Shown: positions 1-7,819, counted from the first letter of the stretch. The stretch is 32,909 nucleotides of DNA from CAZTXD01 sp964617995 (GCA_964617995.1 CAZTXD010000024.1:1-32909); one strand, 5' to 3'. Notes: a model not told the origin generated them from the letters alone. Made by a program: numbers and translations.

Positions 1-580
1 GGTCGACCACGAACGGGCCGCTGCCCACACCGTCGAGGGCTTCGTAGCCCACGACCGTCTCCCCATCGGGCGCCTCCGGCTCCCAGATGTGTCGGGGCAC
101 GATATAGGCGCCGACTTCAGGCAGTTTGGGATCGGGCACCGAGGATGTCACCTGCAGAGTGCGGTCGTCGATCGCCACCGCATCGAGGTTCTGGGTGACG
201 GCGATGTGGTTCGACCAGCCCTGGTCCCGGGAGGTGTTGATCGTCCAGGCGATGTCGTCGGCCGTGAGCGGCTCTCCGTCGGACCACAGCAGGCCCTCCC
301 TCAGCGTGTAGGTGTAGGTGAGCCCGTCGTTGGATGCCTCCCACGACTCGGCCAGGCCCGGAACGATCTCGTAGTTCTCGTCGAGGGATGTGAGGCCCTC
401 GTACTGGAGCGTCCAGATCTCGTACTCGCTCACCGTGAAACCGGCGGTGACGTTCAAGGTGGTCCACGGTTGGGTCAACCCGACCCGGAGGACGATCCGC
501 CGATCGTCCTCCTGGGCCCCCGCCATCGGACCCACGACCATCGCCAATGCCAACATCGCCACCCACAACGATCGCTTCAC
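1..580 (-). CDS. ABC transporter substrate-binding protein, family 5 (peptide/oligopeptide type), truncated by window edge
   Basis: Only the first 193 residues are present; the gene runs off the left edge. From a GTG at 578-580 the protein begins with a signal peptide (VKRSLWVAMLALAMVVG, then an A-Q-A/E type cleavage region near residue 22). The mature part reads RVGLTQPWTTLNVT, then an EYEIWTLQYEGL and LDENYEIVPGLAESWE segment, then TYTYTLREGLLWSDGEPLTADD. These are the hallmarks of the DppA/OppA (SBP_bac_5) family: the opening fold, the 'pgLAesWe' and the 'LReGvkWsDGepltAdDv' signatures. Such proteins bind peptides, nickel or other small solutes outside the cell and deliver them to a permease pair. 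The start is supported by GGAGGT at 586-591, 5 nt upstream. The substrate cannot be told from the fragment, and the permease and ATPase genes would lie beyond the window. Confidence 0.85.
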   Translation of the reverse strand, partial: MKRSLWVAMLALAMVVGPMAGAQEDDRRIVLRVGLTQPWTTLNVTAGFTVSEYEIWTLQYEGLTSLDENYEIVPGLAESWEASNDGLTYTYTLREGLLWSDGEPLTADDIAWTINTSRDQGWSNHIAVTQNLDAVAIDDRTLQVTSSVPDPKLPEVGAYIVPRHIWEPEAPDGETVVGYEALDGVGSGPFVVD

Positions 581-585
581 GACCG

Positions 586-614
586 ACCTCCGTTCTGTTG
601 TGAGGTGGAATGTA
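586..614 (-). promoter_or_regulatory. Candidate -10 and Shine-Dalgarno for the solute-binding protein gene
   Basis: Reading the minus strand, TACATT (609-614) fits a -10 hexamer and is followed by GGAGGT (586-591) just before the GTG start. No good -35 is visible. The hairpin at 617-634 lies directly upstream of the -10. Confidence 0.35.
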
Positions 615-616
615 AC

Positions 617-634
617 CCTGAATCGTCGTTCAGG
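617..634 (-). terminator. Short hairpin between the deacetylase and solute-binding protein genes
   Basis: CCTGAA-TCGTCG-TTCAGG, a perfect 6-bp stem with a 6-nt loop, 22 nt after the stop of the PIG-L gene. No clear T-run follows on the minus strand, so it could be a weak terminator or a protein-binding site next to the downstream promoter. Confidence 0.3.
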
Positions 635-655
635 AGTGTCAGAGAGCGAAAGAAG

Positions 656-1432
656 TCACAGCTCGGCGAAGATGTCGTCGAGGAGGCGACGCCCGTCGGG
701 ACGGGCCGGCCAGGCCACCACCCAGCATTCCCGTTGCAGCGACCGGGCCAGATTGTGATCGTTCGTCGGAACGGATTCGTATGACCACTGCGTCCGGTGG
801 CTGCGGATGGCGGCCACGATCTCGTCGGCCACGGAGGACGTGTCGACGACGATATCGATCTGGTCGTCGGGTCTCCCTCGGAGGTGAAACGGGCGGGTCG
901 GGTCCCATCGCCAGAGTCCGGCTCGTTGCCGCTGCTCGTTCCAGCCGTCGATCACGGTTTGCGGGATGGCGGCATGCAGCAGGCGGCGAAAGCCGGTGCT
1001 CCCGCCGGCGAAGCGTGCGAATGCCTCCGTGGTGGCGGCTCCGATGGCGACATGATCGGGGTGTCCGGTGATCCCGTCGGGACCGAAGGTGGCTACGACA
1101 TCGGGTGCCTCTTCTCCGAGGATCGCAGCCACGCGATCGACGAGGTCGTCGAAGGGATGAGCGGCCAGGCCACCGTCGGGAAGTCCGAGCCATTCGTGGC
1201 GGTCGGGACGGCGACCGATGATCTCCCAGCTCCGCTCGTCCTCGCGTCGGCGGGTCGCGGCCAGGTCCCGGCGTGTCACACCGCTGTCGGGAGCGATCTC
1301 GCCGGCCTCCCCAAAGGTGGCGTGCACGAGCACGAAGCGCAGATCGGGTCTCCGGGCGTGGAGGGCGACCGAGCCTGCCACCGAGAACGTGTCGTCGTCG
1401 GGATGCGCCGCCACGAAGACGAGGGTGGGCAC
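656..1432 (-). CDS. PIG-L/LmbE family N-acetylglucosamine deacetylase-like protein
   Basis: 258 residues, the usual length for the PIG-L/LmbE/MshB family of zinc-dependent deacetylases acting on N-acetylglucosaminyl substrates. The zinc and catalytic motif AAHPDDDTF is at residues 8-16 and the second metal motif GHPDH at 123-127. Members include MshB of mycothiol synthesis and Mca, which cleaves mycothiol conjugates; without MshB- or Mca-specific evidence I name only the family. The gene starts 4 nt after the stop of the thioredoxin-like gene, so the two are probably cotranscribed. A thiol-redox protein beside a possible mycothiol enzyme is suggestive but not proof of a link. Start chosen at the ATG that places the motif 8 residues in, as is normal for the family. 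Confidence 0.85.
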   Translation of the reverse strand: MPTLVFVAAHPDDDTFSVAGSVALHARRPDLRFVLVHATFGEAGEIAPDSGVTRRDLAATRRREDERSWEIIGRRPDRHEWLGLPDGGLAAHPFDDLVDRVAAILGEEAPDVVATFGPDGITGHPDHVAIGAATTEAFARFAGGSTGFRRLLHAAIPQTVIDGWNEQRQRAGLWRWDPTRPFHLRGRPDDQIDIVVDTSSVADEIVAAIRSHRTQWSYESVPTNDHNLARSLQRECWVVAWPARPDGRRLLDDIFAEL

Positions 1433-1436
1433 GCCT

Positions 1437-1817
1437 CTAATCCGGAGTCGCCGCCAGAGCTTGATCGAGCGTGCGGGACAGCACGTCCTTTTTGACCAGT
1501 CCCGTCGCCCGGTAGCGTTGATGGATCGCGCTCGATCCGGGTTGGTCGGGCCCGGTCAGGACCAGGAAGGTGGGGGTGGAGCGGACGTTGAACTTCTGGA
1601 ACGCCTGGGGTGCTTCGGAGGCGTTGGCCTTGACGACGATCACCCGGTCTTCGTACTCCTCGGCCAGTTCGTTGATGATCCCGTCCATCGTTCGGCACGG
1701 CTGGCAGTTCACCTGCCAGAAGTCGACGAACACCGGCTTGCCCGACCGTGCCAGCTCCATGAGTTGGTCCAACGACTCGAGCCGGACGGGTTTGGTGCGC
1801 TTGCGGAACAGGGCCAT
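1437..1817 (-). CDS. Thioredoxin-like protein
   Basis: 126 residues with a single thioredoxin fold: beta strand FVDFWQVNC, active-site pair C38-Q-P-C41, the VIVVKANASEAP segment and the cis-proline STPTFLVL. The active site is CQPC rather than the classical CGPC, and the preceding W is displaced (FWQVNCQPC), so it is not a standard TrxA. It probably serves as a cytoplasmic disulfide reductase or a dedicated reductant; no signal peptide or membrane anchor is seen. It is the first gene of a minus-strand unit with the PIG-L gene. A TAGCTT hexamer ends 8 nt before the ATG, pointing to an almost leaderless message. Confidence 0.85.
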   Translation of the reverse strand: MALFRKRTKPVRLESLDQLMELARSGKPVFVDFWQVNCQPCRTMDGIINELAEEYEDRVIVVKANASEAPQAFQKFNVRSTPTFLVLTGPDQPGSSAIHQRYRATGLVKKDVLSRTLDQALAATPD

Positions 1818-1825
1818 GGTTGGAC

Positions 1826-1831
1826 AAGCTA
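1826..1831 (-). promoter_or_regulatory. Candidate -10 for the thioredoxin-like gene (near-leaderless)
   Basis: Minus-strand TAGCTT with 8 nt to the ATG at 1817. No Shine-Dalgarno is present. It faces the moaA -10 across a 63-bp divergent intergenic region. Confidence 0.4.
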
Positions 1832-1868
1832 TCGGGGGAAGCGAGTATGCCCAACTCCGGCGAGCAGG

Positions 1869-1874
1869 TACCTT
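1869..1874 (+). promoter_or_regulatory. Candidate -10 for moaA (leaderless)
   Basis: TACCTT followed by 6 nt and the GTG start at 1881. Transcription would begin at or next to the G of the start codon. No convincing -35 is visible. Confidence 0.45.
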
Positions 1875-1880
1875 GGGGGT

Positions 1881-2897
1881 GTGACGAGCCTTCCACTGGT
1901 CGACCGTTACCAGCGTCCGGTGCGCGATCTGCGCATCTCGGTCACCGACAGGTGCAACTTCCGCTGCACCTATTGCATGCCCAAGGAGATCTTCGGGCGC
2001 GACTATGAGTTCCTGGCCCGCGACCTTCTCCTCTCATTCGAGGAGATCGCCCGTTTGGCCCGCCTGTTCGTCGACCGGGGAGTCGCCAAGATCAGGCTCA
2101 CAGGAGGTGAGCCGCTGCTCCGCAAGGGACTGGAGGAGCTGGTGGGGATGCTGGCGGGCATCCCCGGGGTCGACGACCTGACTCTCACGACCAACGGTTC
2201 GCTGCTGGCCCGCAAGGCGGATGCGCTGGCGGCAGCCGGTCTCCACCGGGTGACCGTCAGCCTCGACTCGATCGACGACGAGGTGTTCATGGCCATGAAC
2301 GACGTCGGATACCCGGTTGCCAAGGTGCTGGAGGGGATCGAGGCGGCCGCCGCCGCCGGACTCACCCCGGTGAAGGTGAACATGGTCGTCAAGCGCGGGG
2401 TGAACGACGGTTCCATCGTCGACATGGCCAAGCACTTCCGCGGCAGCGGCCACATCGTCCGGTTCATCGAGTTCATGGACGTGGGCACTACCAACGGCTG
2501 GTGTCTCGACGCCGTCGTTCCCGCCCAAGAGGTGGTGGAGTGTATCGACGCGGCCTTCCCCCTGGAGCCCGTCGATCCCAACTATCCCGGCGAGGTGGCG
2601 AACCGCTGGCGCTACAAGGATGGCTCCGGTGAGATCGGTGTCATCAGCTCGGTCACCCAGCCCTTCTGTGCCACCTGTACACGGGCCCGCCTCTCGGCCG
2701 AGGGGTCGCTGTACACCTGCCTGTTCGCCACCGCCGGAACCGACTTCCGGGCGCTGCTCCGGGGCGGAGCCGACGACTCCGAGATCGGCGACGTCATCGA
2801 CCGGGTGTGGGCGGCACGCACGGACCGCTACTCCGAGATCCGGTCGGAGTCGACCGTTGACCTCCCCAAGGTGGAGATGTCCTACATAGGCGGTTGA
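1881..2897 (+). CDS. moaA: GTP 3',8-cyclase MoaA (molybdenum cofactor step 1)
   Basis: 338 residues from the GTG at 1881, typical for MoaA. This radical SAM enzyme rearranges GTP into 3',8-cyclo-7,8-dihydro-GTP, which MoaC converts to cyclic pyranopterin phosphate. The N-terminal cluster motif is C25-N-F-R-C29-T-Y-C32 inside ISVTDRCNFRCTYCMP; LTGGEPLLR is the SAM-binding glycine motif. The C-terminal second [4Fe-4S] cluster, which binds GTP, uses PFCATCTRARL and the later YTC. The protein ends in Gly-Gly, the tail needed by active MoaA. The frame is open far upstream of 1881, but only this start gives the family N-terminus (LVDRYQRPVRDLRISVTDRCN) and it sits 6 nt after a -10 hexamer. It is convergent with mobA. 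MoaC, MoaE and MoeA are not in the window. Confidence 0.95.
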   Translation: MTSLPLVDRYQRPVRDLRISVTDRCNFRCTYCMPKEIFGRDYEFLARDLLLSFEEIARLARLFVDRGVAKIRLTGGEPLLRKGLEELVGMLAGIPGVDDLTLTTNGSLLARKADALAAAGLHRVTVSLDSIDDEVFMAMNDVGYPVAKVLEGIEAAAAAGLTPVKVNMVVKRGVNDGSIVDMAKHFRGSGHIVRFIEFMDVGTTNGWCLDAVVPAQEVVECIDAAFPLEPVDPNYPGEVANRWRYKDGSGEIGVISSVTQPFCATCTRARLSAEGSLYTCLFATAGTDFRALLRGGADDSEIGDVIDRVWAARTDRYSEIRSESTVDLPKVEMSYIGG

Positions 2898-2936
2898 TCG
2901 AGCGTGCACGAGAGCGCGCCGGGCGCGGTCTCCTGC

Positions 2937-3515
2937 TCACTCGAGTCCACCGGGGTCTCCGAATCGCCGCAGGGCCTCGTCGATCGCCTCCGGGGTGTCG
3001 ACCGAGAACCACGAGCGGCCGTCCTCTCCCCAGGAGGCCCAGTCGACGACGGGGGCGAACGAAGCCACGTCGAGGAGGCTCTGCATCGATCCCCCACCCG
3101 CCAGCTCGGCCTCCGCCGTCGCCACCAGGCCGGGGGGATAGACGGCGCAGGTCGTTTGGCGAACACCGCCGTCGACGGGCACGACGGCCAGGCCGCCTGC
3201 CGCATTTCCCAGCCGCCGCATCGTCTCGACGCGGATCCACGGCTGGTCCACCGCCACCACGCCCAGGTGGCGGCCGGGGAACTCATGCAGGGCGGCTACC
3301 AGGCCCGCCAGCGGTCCCCGGTGCGGCGTTCCCGGGTCGGGGAGGCAGGTGAGGCCCGCCGGTGTCTCCCGGCTCCCGGCCAAGACCACGTCCTCGCATA
3401 CCTCCCTCATTGCCGAGACGACCCACTCGACCATGGGACGGCCAGCCACCTCGACCTGGGCTTTGTCGTGGCCCATCCGGCGGCTCGCCCCACCGGCGAG
3501 GATCACACCGATCAT
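2937..3515 (-). CDS. mobA: Molybdenum cofactor guanylyltransferase MobA-like NTP transferase
   Basis: 192 residues. The N-terminus MIGVILAGGASRRMGHDKA carries the nucleotide-binding LAGGxSxRMGxDKA signature of MobA/MocA-type nucleotidyltransferases. CLPDPGTPHRGPLAGL matches the conserved 'D.....GPLaGi' segment, and VVAVDQPWI stands where MobA has its metal-binding aspartate. MobA joins GMP to molybdopterin to make the guanine dinucleotide cofactor; MocA does the same with CMP and CobY-like relatives act on cobamides. The pairing with moaA, 39 nt away and tail to tail, favours a molybdenum role. The start ATG is fixed by the signature, which must lie at the very N-terminus. Confidence 0.85.
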   Translation of the reverse strand: MIGVILAGGASRRMGHDKAQVEVAGRPMVEWVVSAMREVCEDVVLAGSRETPAGLTCLPDPGTPHRGPLAGLVAALHEFPGRHLGVVAVDQPWIRVETMRRLGNAAGGLAVVPVDGGVRQTTCAVYPPGLVATAEAELAGGGSMQSLLDVASFAPVVDWASWGEDGRSWFSVDTPEAIDEALRRFGDPGGLE

Positions 3516-3535
3516 TTTCCCAATCCTGCCAGCTC

Positions 3536-3541
3536 TACCAT
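3536..3541 (+). promoter_or_regulatory. Candidate -10 for the small membrane protein gene (leaderless)
   Basis: TACCAT followed by 7 nt and the ATG at 3549. No Shine-Dalgarno lies between them. Confidence 0.45.
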
Positions 3542-3548
3542 CCGGCCG

Positions 3549-3905
3549 ATGGTTTCCCGCACGGTGCTGGCGGTGGCGATCGCCGGCTGGACCCTCCTCG
3601 CCTGGGGCGGACGTGTGCGTCTGCTCACCGACGCCGAGCAGGCCGACCCGGGCAACTGGGCACGCATCGGCGGGTCGCTCCTGGTCGGGACGGTTGCCGT
3701 TCTCGTGCTCGTAGTGGCGGCGGGAGGCGCCTGGGAGCGGTGGGCCCTGACCCTCTTCGCCGTCTGGTCGACCGCCGTCTGGGTGCGATCACTCTCGGTG
3801 GTGTGGCCGGGTGAGCAGTCGATGTCCTTCAAGGTCGTGCACTCGGCGCTGGCTGCGGGGTTCCTGCTGCTGGCATTCCTGGCCGTGGAGCGTGCCTGGA
3901 GGTAG
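3549..3905 (+). CDS. Small four-helix membrane protein of unknown function
   Basis: 118 residues. I do not recognise a family. Four hydrophobic stretches can be seen: residues about 3-20 (TVLAVAIAGWTLLAWGG), 43-62 (GGSLLVGTVAVLVLVVAAGG), 66-87 (ALTLFAVWSTAVWVRSLSVVW) and 97-114 (VVHSALAAGFLLLAFLAVE). It ends in a short basic tail (RAWR). The frame is open further upstream, but that part is antisense to mobA and lacks the hydrophobic character; the ATG at 3549 lies 7 nt after a -10 hexamer. Divergent from mobA and convergent with fbpC, so it appears to be its own transcription unit. Confidence 0.65.
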   Translation: MVSRTVLAVAIAGWTLLAWGGRVRLLTDAEQADPGNWARIGGSLLVGTVAVLVLVVAAGGAWERWALTLFAVWSTAVWVRSLSVVWPGEQSMSFKVVHSALAAGFLLLAFLAVERAWR

Positions 3906-3926
3906 CCCAGACCGAGTCTCTGTCCG

Positions 3927-4967
3927 TTACGAGGCCGGAAAGGCCAGCACCTGCTGGACGGTGATCTCGACGGCGTCGCCCGGCTCCAGGTAGGGAGTTG
4001 GCCCCAGGCGGGCCCGCAGCGGGGTGCCGTCGGGGAGGGTGACGGTGACGAGCTGGTCGTGACCGAAGAACTCGCGTCTGCGTACGGTCGCCCGACCGGC
4101 GTCGTGCGGCTGGAGGGTGACGTCCTCCGGCCGGATCATGACTCGCACCTGTCCCACCAGGTCGGTGGGGAACACGCCGGCGGCCGTCGCCACCTCCCCG
4201 CCCCGGGCCTCGCCCACCATGAAGTCGGCGTCGCCCAGGAAGCCGGCTACCCACTGGTCCGCCGGCCGGAGATAGAGGTCGGCCGGTCGCGCCGCCTGGA
4301 TCACCCGTCCTTCGTGCATGACCGCCACGAAGTCGCTCATGGACAAGGCCTCCTCCTGGTCGTGGGTGACGAATACGGCGGTGGTGCCGGCGTTGCGCAA
4401 TATGTCCGCCACCTCAGAGCGGACCCGGGCCCGCAAGGAGGCGTCGAGGTTCGAGAACGGCTCGTCGAGGAGGATCACCCCGGGCTCGGGGGCCAAGGCT
4501 CGGGCCAGAGCCACCCGTTGCTGCTCACCACCGGACAGCTCGTGGGGATGGCGGTTCTCCTTGCCTTCCAGACCTACCAGCCGGAGGGTCTCTTCGACCT
4601 TTCCCTTCCGCCTCGCCTTTCCCACCCCGTAGGCGACGTTGCGGGCGACGGTGAGGTGAGGGAACAACGCATAGTCCTGGAACACCATGCCGACACGCCG
4701 CTTCTCGGGAGGAACGAACACGTCGTGGTCGACCACCCGGGTGCCGCCGATCTCGATCGTGCCCCTATCGGGGCGGTCGAAGCCGGCGATGAGTCGCAGG
4801 GCGGTGGTCTTGCCCGAACCCGACGGGCCCAGCAGGGTCATCAGATGACCGGAGTGGACGTCGAGGTGGAACGAGTCGAGGGCGACTGCGTCGCCGAAGC
4901 GACGATCGACGTCTCTTACCCGGATGGCAAGGGTGTATTCGTCTGCGGAACGTGCGGACATCGTCAT
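3927..4967 (-). CDS. fbpC: Fe(III)-type ABC transporter ATP-binding protein
   Basis: 346 residues. An ABC ATPase followed by a C-terminal TOBE-type regulatory region. Walker A GPSGSGKTT is at 47-55, Q-loop Q97 in FQDYALFPHLTV, signature LSGGEQQ at 144-150, Walker B VILLDEP at 164-170, switch histidine H202 in FVTHDQEEAL. Residues about 240-346 (VMIRPEDVTL, LEPGDAVEITV) form the TOBE part found in FbpC and the other CUT1-like ATPases. It powers import by the two-domain permease FbpB. Its ATG overlaps the fbpB stop as ATGA, indicating translational coupling. A polyamine or thiamine role is possible on the ATPase alone; the binding protein favours ferric iron. Confidence 0.9.
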   Translation of the reverse strand: MTMSARSADEYTLAIRVRDVDRRFGDAVALDSFHLDVHSGHLMTLLGPSGSGKTTALRLIAGFDRPDRGTIEIGGTRVVDHDVFVPPEKRRVGMVFQDYALFPHLTVARNVAYGVGKARRKGKVEETLRLVGLEGKENRHPHELSGGEQQRVALARALAPEPGVILLDEPFSNLDASLRARVRSEVADILRNAGTTAVFVTHDQEEALSMSDFVAVMHEGRVIQAARPADLYLRPADQWVAGFLGDADFMVGEARGGEVATAAGVFPTDLVGQVRVMIRPEDVTLQPHDAGRATVRRREFFGHDQLVTVTLPDGTPLRARLGPTPYLEPGDAVEITVQQVLAFPAS

Positions 4968-6583
4968 AGATCATGCAGGTCGCGAGCGACCAAGAAGTAG
5001 AGGGGGACGGCAGAGATCGCCACCAGGACGAGCGCCGCCACACTGGCCTGAGTGTAGAAGAGCTCGGAGGCAGAGCTCCAGATGCGGACGGCCAGCGTCT
5101 CGAATCCGGTCGGTCTCAGCAGGAGCGTGGCAGGCAGCTCCTTCATGACCGTCAGGAACACGAGGGCGCCACCCGCCAGGAGCGACTTGCTCAACAGGGG
5201 AATCGTCACCCGCCCCAGCGTCGCCAGGGCTCCGTTGCCCAGGCTGCGGCTGGCCGACTCGAGGTTGGGTCCGATCTGGTGCAGACCCGCCTGGGCCGCC
5301 GCCAGCGCCTGGGGGAGGAACATCGCCACGTAGGCGATGACGAGCAGCGTGACCGACTGGTAGATGGCCGGGACATATCTGACAGCCAGCACCACGAAAC
5401 CCAACCCGACGGCGAGATGGGGCAGGGAGTAGGTCGACCAGGCCACCGACTCCAAAGCCCGCGTCGGGCGGCCGGCATGCCGCACCGTCAGAATCGCCAC
5501 CGGTATGGCGGCCACCACCGTGACCGCGGCCGCCAGCATCGCCACACCCCCGGAACGCAGCATCTCCGGAACGACGCCGTTGACCGTGGTGCCGACAGAC
5601 ATGCCCCGTATCGCCCACCAGGCCAGGGTGACCATCGGCAGGACCAGCGCCCCGATCATCACCGCCGAGAGGAAGCCGTATGCCGTCCCTCGCCTCAGTC
5701 CCCGCAGCCGGACCGTCTCGGGGCGCCGCAGAGGCCGACTCGAGTAGAGGGCTCCCTTACCACGGCTGCGTTGCTCGGCCCATACGACCGCCAGCGCCAC
5801 CAGCACCAGCACTCCCGAGAGGAACAGGGCCGGGGTGACGTCGAGACGACCGCGGAACTGGGTGTAGATGGCGCGGGTGAACGTCTCGTAACGGAGCAGG
5901 GAGACAGCACCGAAGTCGGAGAGCACATACAACCCGACCAGCAAGGACCCTCCGAGGAGGGCGGGGCGAAGCTGGGGCACGACGACGGTGCGGAGCATGC
6001 GCCAACGAGACGAGCCCAGCCCTCGGGCGGCGTCCTCCAGAGCCGGATCCATCCTGCGCAATGCCGGAACGGCCAGCAGGTGGACATAGGAGAAGTTCCA
6101 CAGGCTCAACGCTCCCCAGGTCGCCCAGAAGCCGCTGAACACCGGCAACGCCGGGAGTCCGGCCAGGCCGACGATCTGGGACATGAGCCCGCTGTTGCCC
6201 GATGAGCCCAGCATGGCGAGGGCACCCACGTAGGAGGGGATCACCAGCGGGACGGTGACCAACGTCGACCACCACCTCCGACCTCTCAGGTCGGTTCGGG
6301 TCGTCAACCAGGCGGTGGCGGTGCCCAGCACGGCGGTGGTGGCGGTGACCGAGACGACCAGCACCGCAGTGGAGGAGAACAACTCCACCAGCCGCCCCGC
6401 CGGAATACCGCCGGCGTCGAAGCCTCCGGGACGCAGCACCGTCCACATCAGGTAGAGGATGGGTGTGACGGCCGGGACCATGAGGATGAGGGCCACGACC
6501 CAGAGCGCGCCCGGAGCCCTCGGCCGTTTGTGGGCTGAGGGCTCCGCCGCCGTGTCTACGGCCGGAGGGGCGAGAGCGGTCAT
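4964..6583 (-). CDS. fbpB: Fe(III)-type ABC transporter permease, fused double-domain
   Basis: 539 residues with about twelve membrane helices and two BPD_transp_1 domains fused in one chain, as in FbpB/HitB/SfuB iron permeases. Each half has an EAA-type coupling loop: ALEDAARGLGSSRWRMLRTVVVPQL in the first half and NLESASRSLGNGALATLGRVTIPLL in the second. The protein forms the inner-membrane channel and needs no second permease partner. It overlaps the fbpA stop by 3 nt and the fbpC start by 4 nt, so the three genes form a tightly coupled operon with balanced expression. The N-terminal 30 residues are hydrophilic and Ala/Pro-rich before the first helix (ALWVVALILMVPAVTPILYLMW). Confidence 0.9.
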   Translation of the reverse strand: MTALAPPAVDTAAEPSAHKRPRAPGALWVVALILMVPAVTPILYLMWTVLRPGGFDAGGIPAGRLVELFSSTAVLVVSVTATTAVLGTATAWLTTRTDLRGRRWWSTLVTVPLVIPSYVGALAMLGSSGNSGLMSQIVGLAGLPALPVFSGFWATWGALSLWNFSYVHLLAVPALRRMDPALEDAARGLGSSRWRMLRTVVVPQLRPALLGGSLLVGLYVLSDFGAVSLLRYETFTRAIYTQFRGRLDVTPALFLSGVLVLVALAVVWAEQRSRGKGALYSSRPLRRPETVRLRGLRRGTAYGFLSAVMIGALVLPMVTLAWWAIRGMSVGTTVNGVVPEMLRSGGVAMLAAAVTVVAAIPVAILTVRHAGRPTRALESVAWSTYSLPHLAVGLGFVVLAVRYVPAIYQSVTLLVIAYVAMFLPQALAAAQAGLHQIGPNLESASRSLGNGALATLGRVTIPLLSKSLLAGGALVFLTVMKELPATLLLRPTGFETLAVRIWSSASELFYTQASVAALVLVAISAVPLYFLVARDLHDL

Positions 6584-7680
6584 CAGCTCAAGCCGGACTC
6601 CGCTATCAAGGTGAGAGCCGGGTCGAGGGTGCCGGCCGTGTCGGTGAGGCTGATGTCCAGGCTCGGCAGGTCGTCGAGAGGGAGCTGGCCCTCGGGGGTG
6701 CCGGCGCCGTCGATGAGCGGATACTCGAACAGAGTCAGGAAGTGGGCCTGGGACTCCTCCGATAGCAGATGCCGGATGAGCTGGGCCGCTGCCTCCGGTT
6801 GATCGGAGGAGGCGAGTATTCCCGCTCCGGCGGCCATCACCAGCCCCCCCGGATCCCCGTCGGCGAAGAAGTGGTTGACGGCCGGCACCTCACCAAACTC
6901 GGCGATGCGCTGCAGGAGGTAGTAGTGGTTGACCAGTCCGGCGTCGAGATCCCCGGCGACGACGGCGTCGACGATGGGGCCGTTCCCGTCGAAGATCACC
7001 GGATCGTTGGCGGCGATGCCTTCCAGCCACTCCCGCGTCCGCTCCTCGCCTTCCGCCAGGATCATCCCGGTCACGAATGCGACGAACGATCCGTTGGTGG
7101 GTGCTACCCCGAGACGGCCGCTCCAGGTCGGTTCCGTCAGCTCCCAGATGTCGGCGGGCAATTCGTCCGAGGACACGAGATCGGTGTTGTACACGAAGAC
7201 CCGGGCCCGGCCGGTGATGCCGACCCAGTGTCCAGATCCGTCGGTGAATCTCTCCGGCACGAGAGCGAGTATGTCGGCGGGCAACTCTGTCAGCAGCCCT
7301 TCCTCGGCGATGCCGCCGATGAACGCCGGGTCCTGGGCCCAGAATACGTCGGCGGGAGACGTCTCTCCCTCGGTGACGATCGTCGTGGCCAGGTCTCCCG
7401 TCCCGCCGTAGCGCACGTCCACCTCTATACCCGTCGAGGCGGTGAAGGAGTCGATGACGGGCTGGACGAAGCTCTCGTTGCGGCCCGAGTAGAGCACGAG
7501 CGTGTCACCTTCGCCCTGGGTCGTGTCGGGAGCCGCCGTCGTGGTGGGTGCCTCGGTCGTTTCGGGGGGAGCAGTCGTGTTGGCGGCCCCGGGGGAGGTC
7601 GTGGTGGTTGTGTCGCCCCCGCCGCCACAGGCGGCCAGGACCATCGATGAGGCGATCAGGATCGCCAGTCGTCGTCGCAC
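6583..7680 (-). CDS. fbpA: Ferric iron-binding lipoprotein (FbpA/FutA-like)
   Basis: 365 residues. A lipoprotein signal peptide ends in the lipobox LAAC, with the lipidated cysteine at 18, followed by a Thr/Ala/Pro-rich linker to about residue 55. The binding domain starts LVLYSGRNESFVQPVIDSF and contains ADVFWAQDPAF and, at 252-255, HYYL. The adjacent tyrosines Y253-Y254 match the pair that binds Fe3+ in FbpA and FutA, and Y93-like positions upstream are not needed to make the call. It captures ferric iron outside the membrane and hands it to FbpB. The GTG start is preceded by AGGAGGT at 7686-7692 with good spacing. The upstream region holds metal-regulator-like palindromes shared with the divergent DtxR-family gene. 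Confidence 0.9.
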   Translation of the reverse strand: MRRRLAILIASSMVLAACGGGGDTTTTTSPGAANTTAPPETTEAPTTTAAPDTTQGEGDTLVLYSGRNESFVQPVIDSFTASTGIEVDVRYGGTGDLATTIVTEGETSPADVFWAQDPAFIGGIAEEGLLTELPADILALVPERFTDGSGHWVGITGRARVFVYNTDLVSSDELPADIWELTEPTWSGRLGVAPTNGSFVAFVTGMILAEGEERTREWLEGIAANDPVIFDGNGPIVDAVVAGDLDAGLVNHYYLLQRIAEFGEVPAVNHFFADGDPGGLVMAAGAGILASSDQPEAAAQLIRHLLSEESQAHFLTLFEYPLIDGAGTPEGQLPLDDLPSLDISLTDTAGTLDPALTLIAESGLS

Positions 7681-7710
7681 GAATTACCTCCTCTCGTAGT
7701 TGGCGACGGC

Positions 7711-7740
7711 AACATAATTACCACTACCAGGGTAGTGCAA
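7711..7740 (-). promoter_or_regulatory. Candidate promoter of fbpABC
   Basis: Minus strand: -35 TTGCAC (7735-7740), 18-bp spacer, -10 TATGTT (7711-7716). The predicted transcript start lies near 7704, leaving a short leader with a strong Shine-Dalgarno (AGGAGGT, 7686-7692). The spacer contains a 16-bp inverted repeat. Confidence 0.5.
7722..7737. promoter_or_regulatory. Inverted repeat CACTACC-AG-GGTAGTG within the fbpA promoter spacer
   Basis: Perfect 7-bp arms around a 2-bp centre, sitting between the proposed -35 and -10 of fbpABC. This is a classic repressor position. It does not look like the TTAGG-type DtxR box, so it may bind a second regulator. Confidence 0.45.
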
Positions 7741-7759
7741 ATTTGCCTTACCGTGAATG

Positions 7760-7773
7760 TTAGGCATACCTAA
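7760..7773. promoter_or_regulatory. DtxR/MntR-type operator TTAGG-N4-CCTAA
   Basis: TTAGGCATACCTAA, a palindrome with 5-bp arms that resembles the half-sites of DtxR/IdeR/MntR operators (consensus arms TTAGG and CCTAA). It lies in the divergent region between fbpA and the DtxR-family gene, about 20 bp upstream of the fbpA -35. The adjacent bases (7737-7746, GCAAATTTGC) form another 10-bp palindrome. Metal-dependent control of the iron importer, and perhaps of the regulator itself, is the likely purpose. Confidence 0.65.
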
Positions 7774-7819
7774 TACCTGTGTGCACATGGGCCCTGGGGC
7801 GCCCTATTGTTCTCCCGCC

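Noticed and set aside
1218..1880. N-terminal extension of MoaA upstream of 1881
   Set aside because: This stretch is antisense to the thioredoxin-like and PIG-L genes, has no family similarity, and the GTG at 1881 gives the normal MoaA N-terminus.
2034..2909. Long open frames antisense to moaA, fbpB, nuoL, nuoM and the decarboxylase
   Set aside because: They are products of GC-rich codon bias; their translations are low-complexity and match no family, while the opposite strand encodes complete conserved proteins.
2897..2937. Terminator between convergent moaA and mobA (GC-rich CGCGCC/GGCGCG)
   Set aside because: The arms are separated by a single base, so they cannot form a stable loop, and no T-run is present.
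7737..7746. GCAAATTTGC as a separate operator
   Set aside because: A 10-bp AT-centred palindrome overlapping the -35 may be by chance; it is noted but not listed as its own site.
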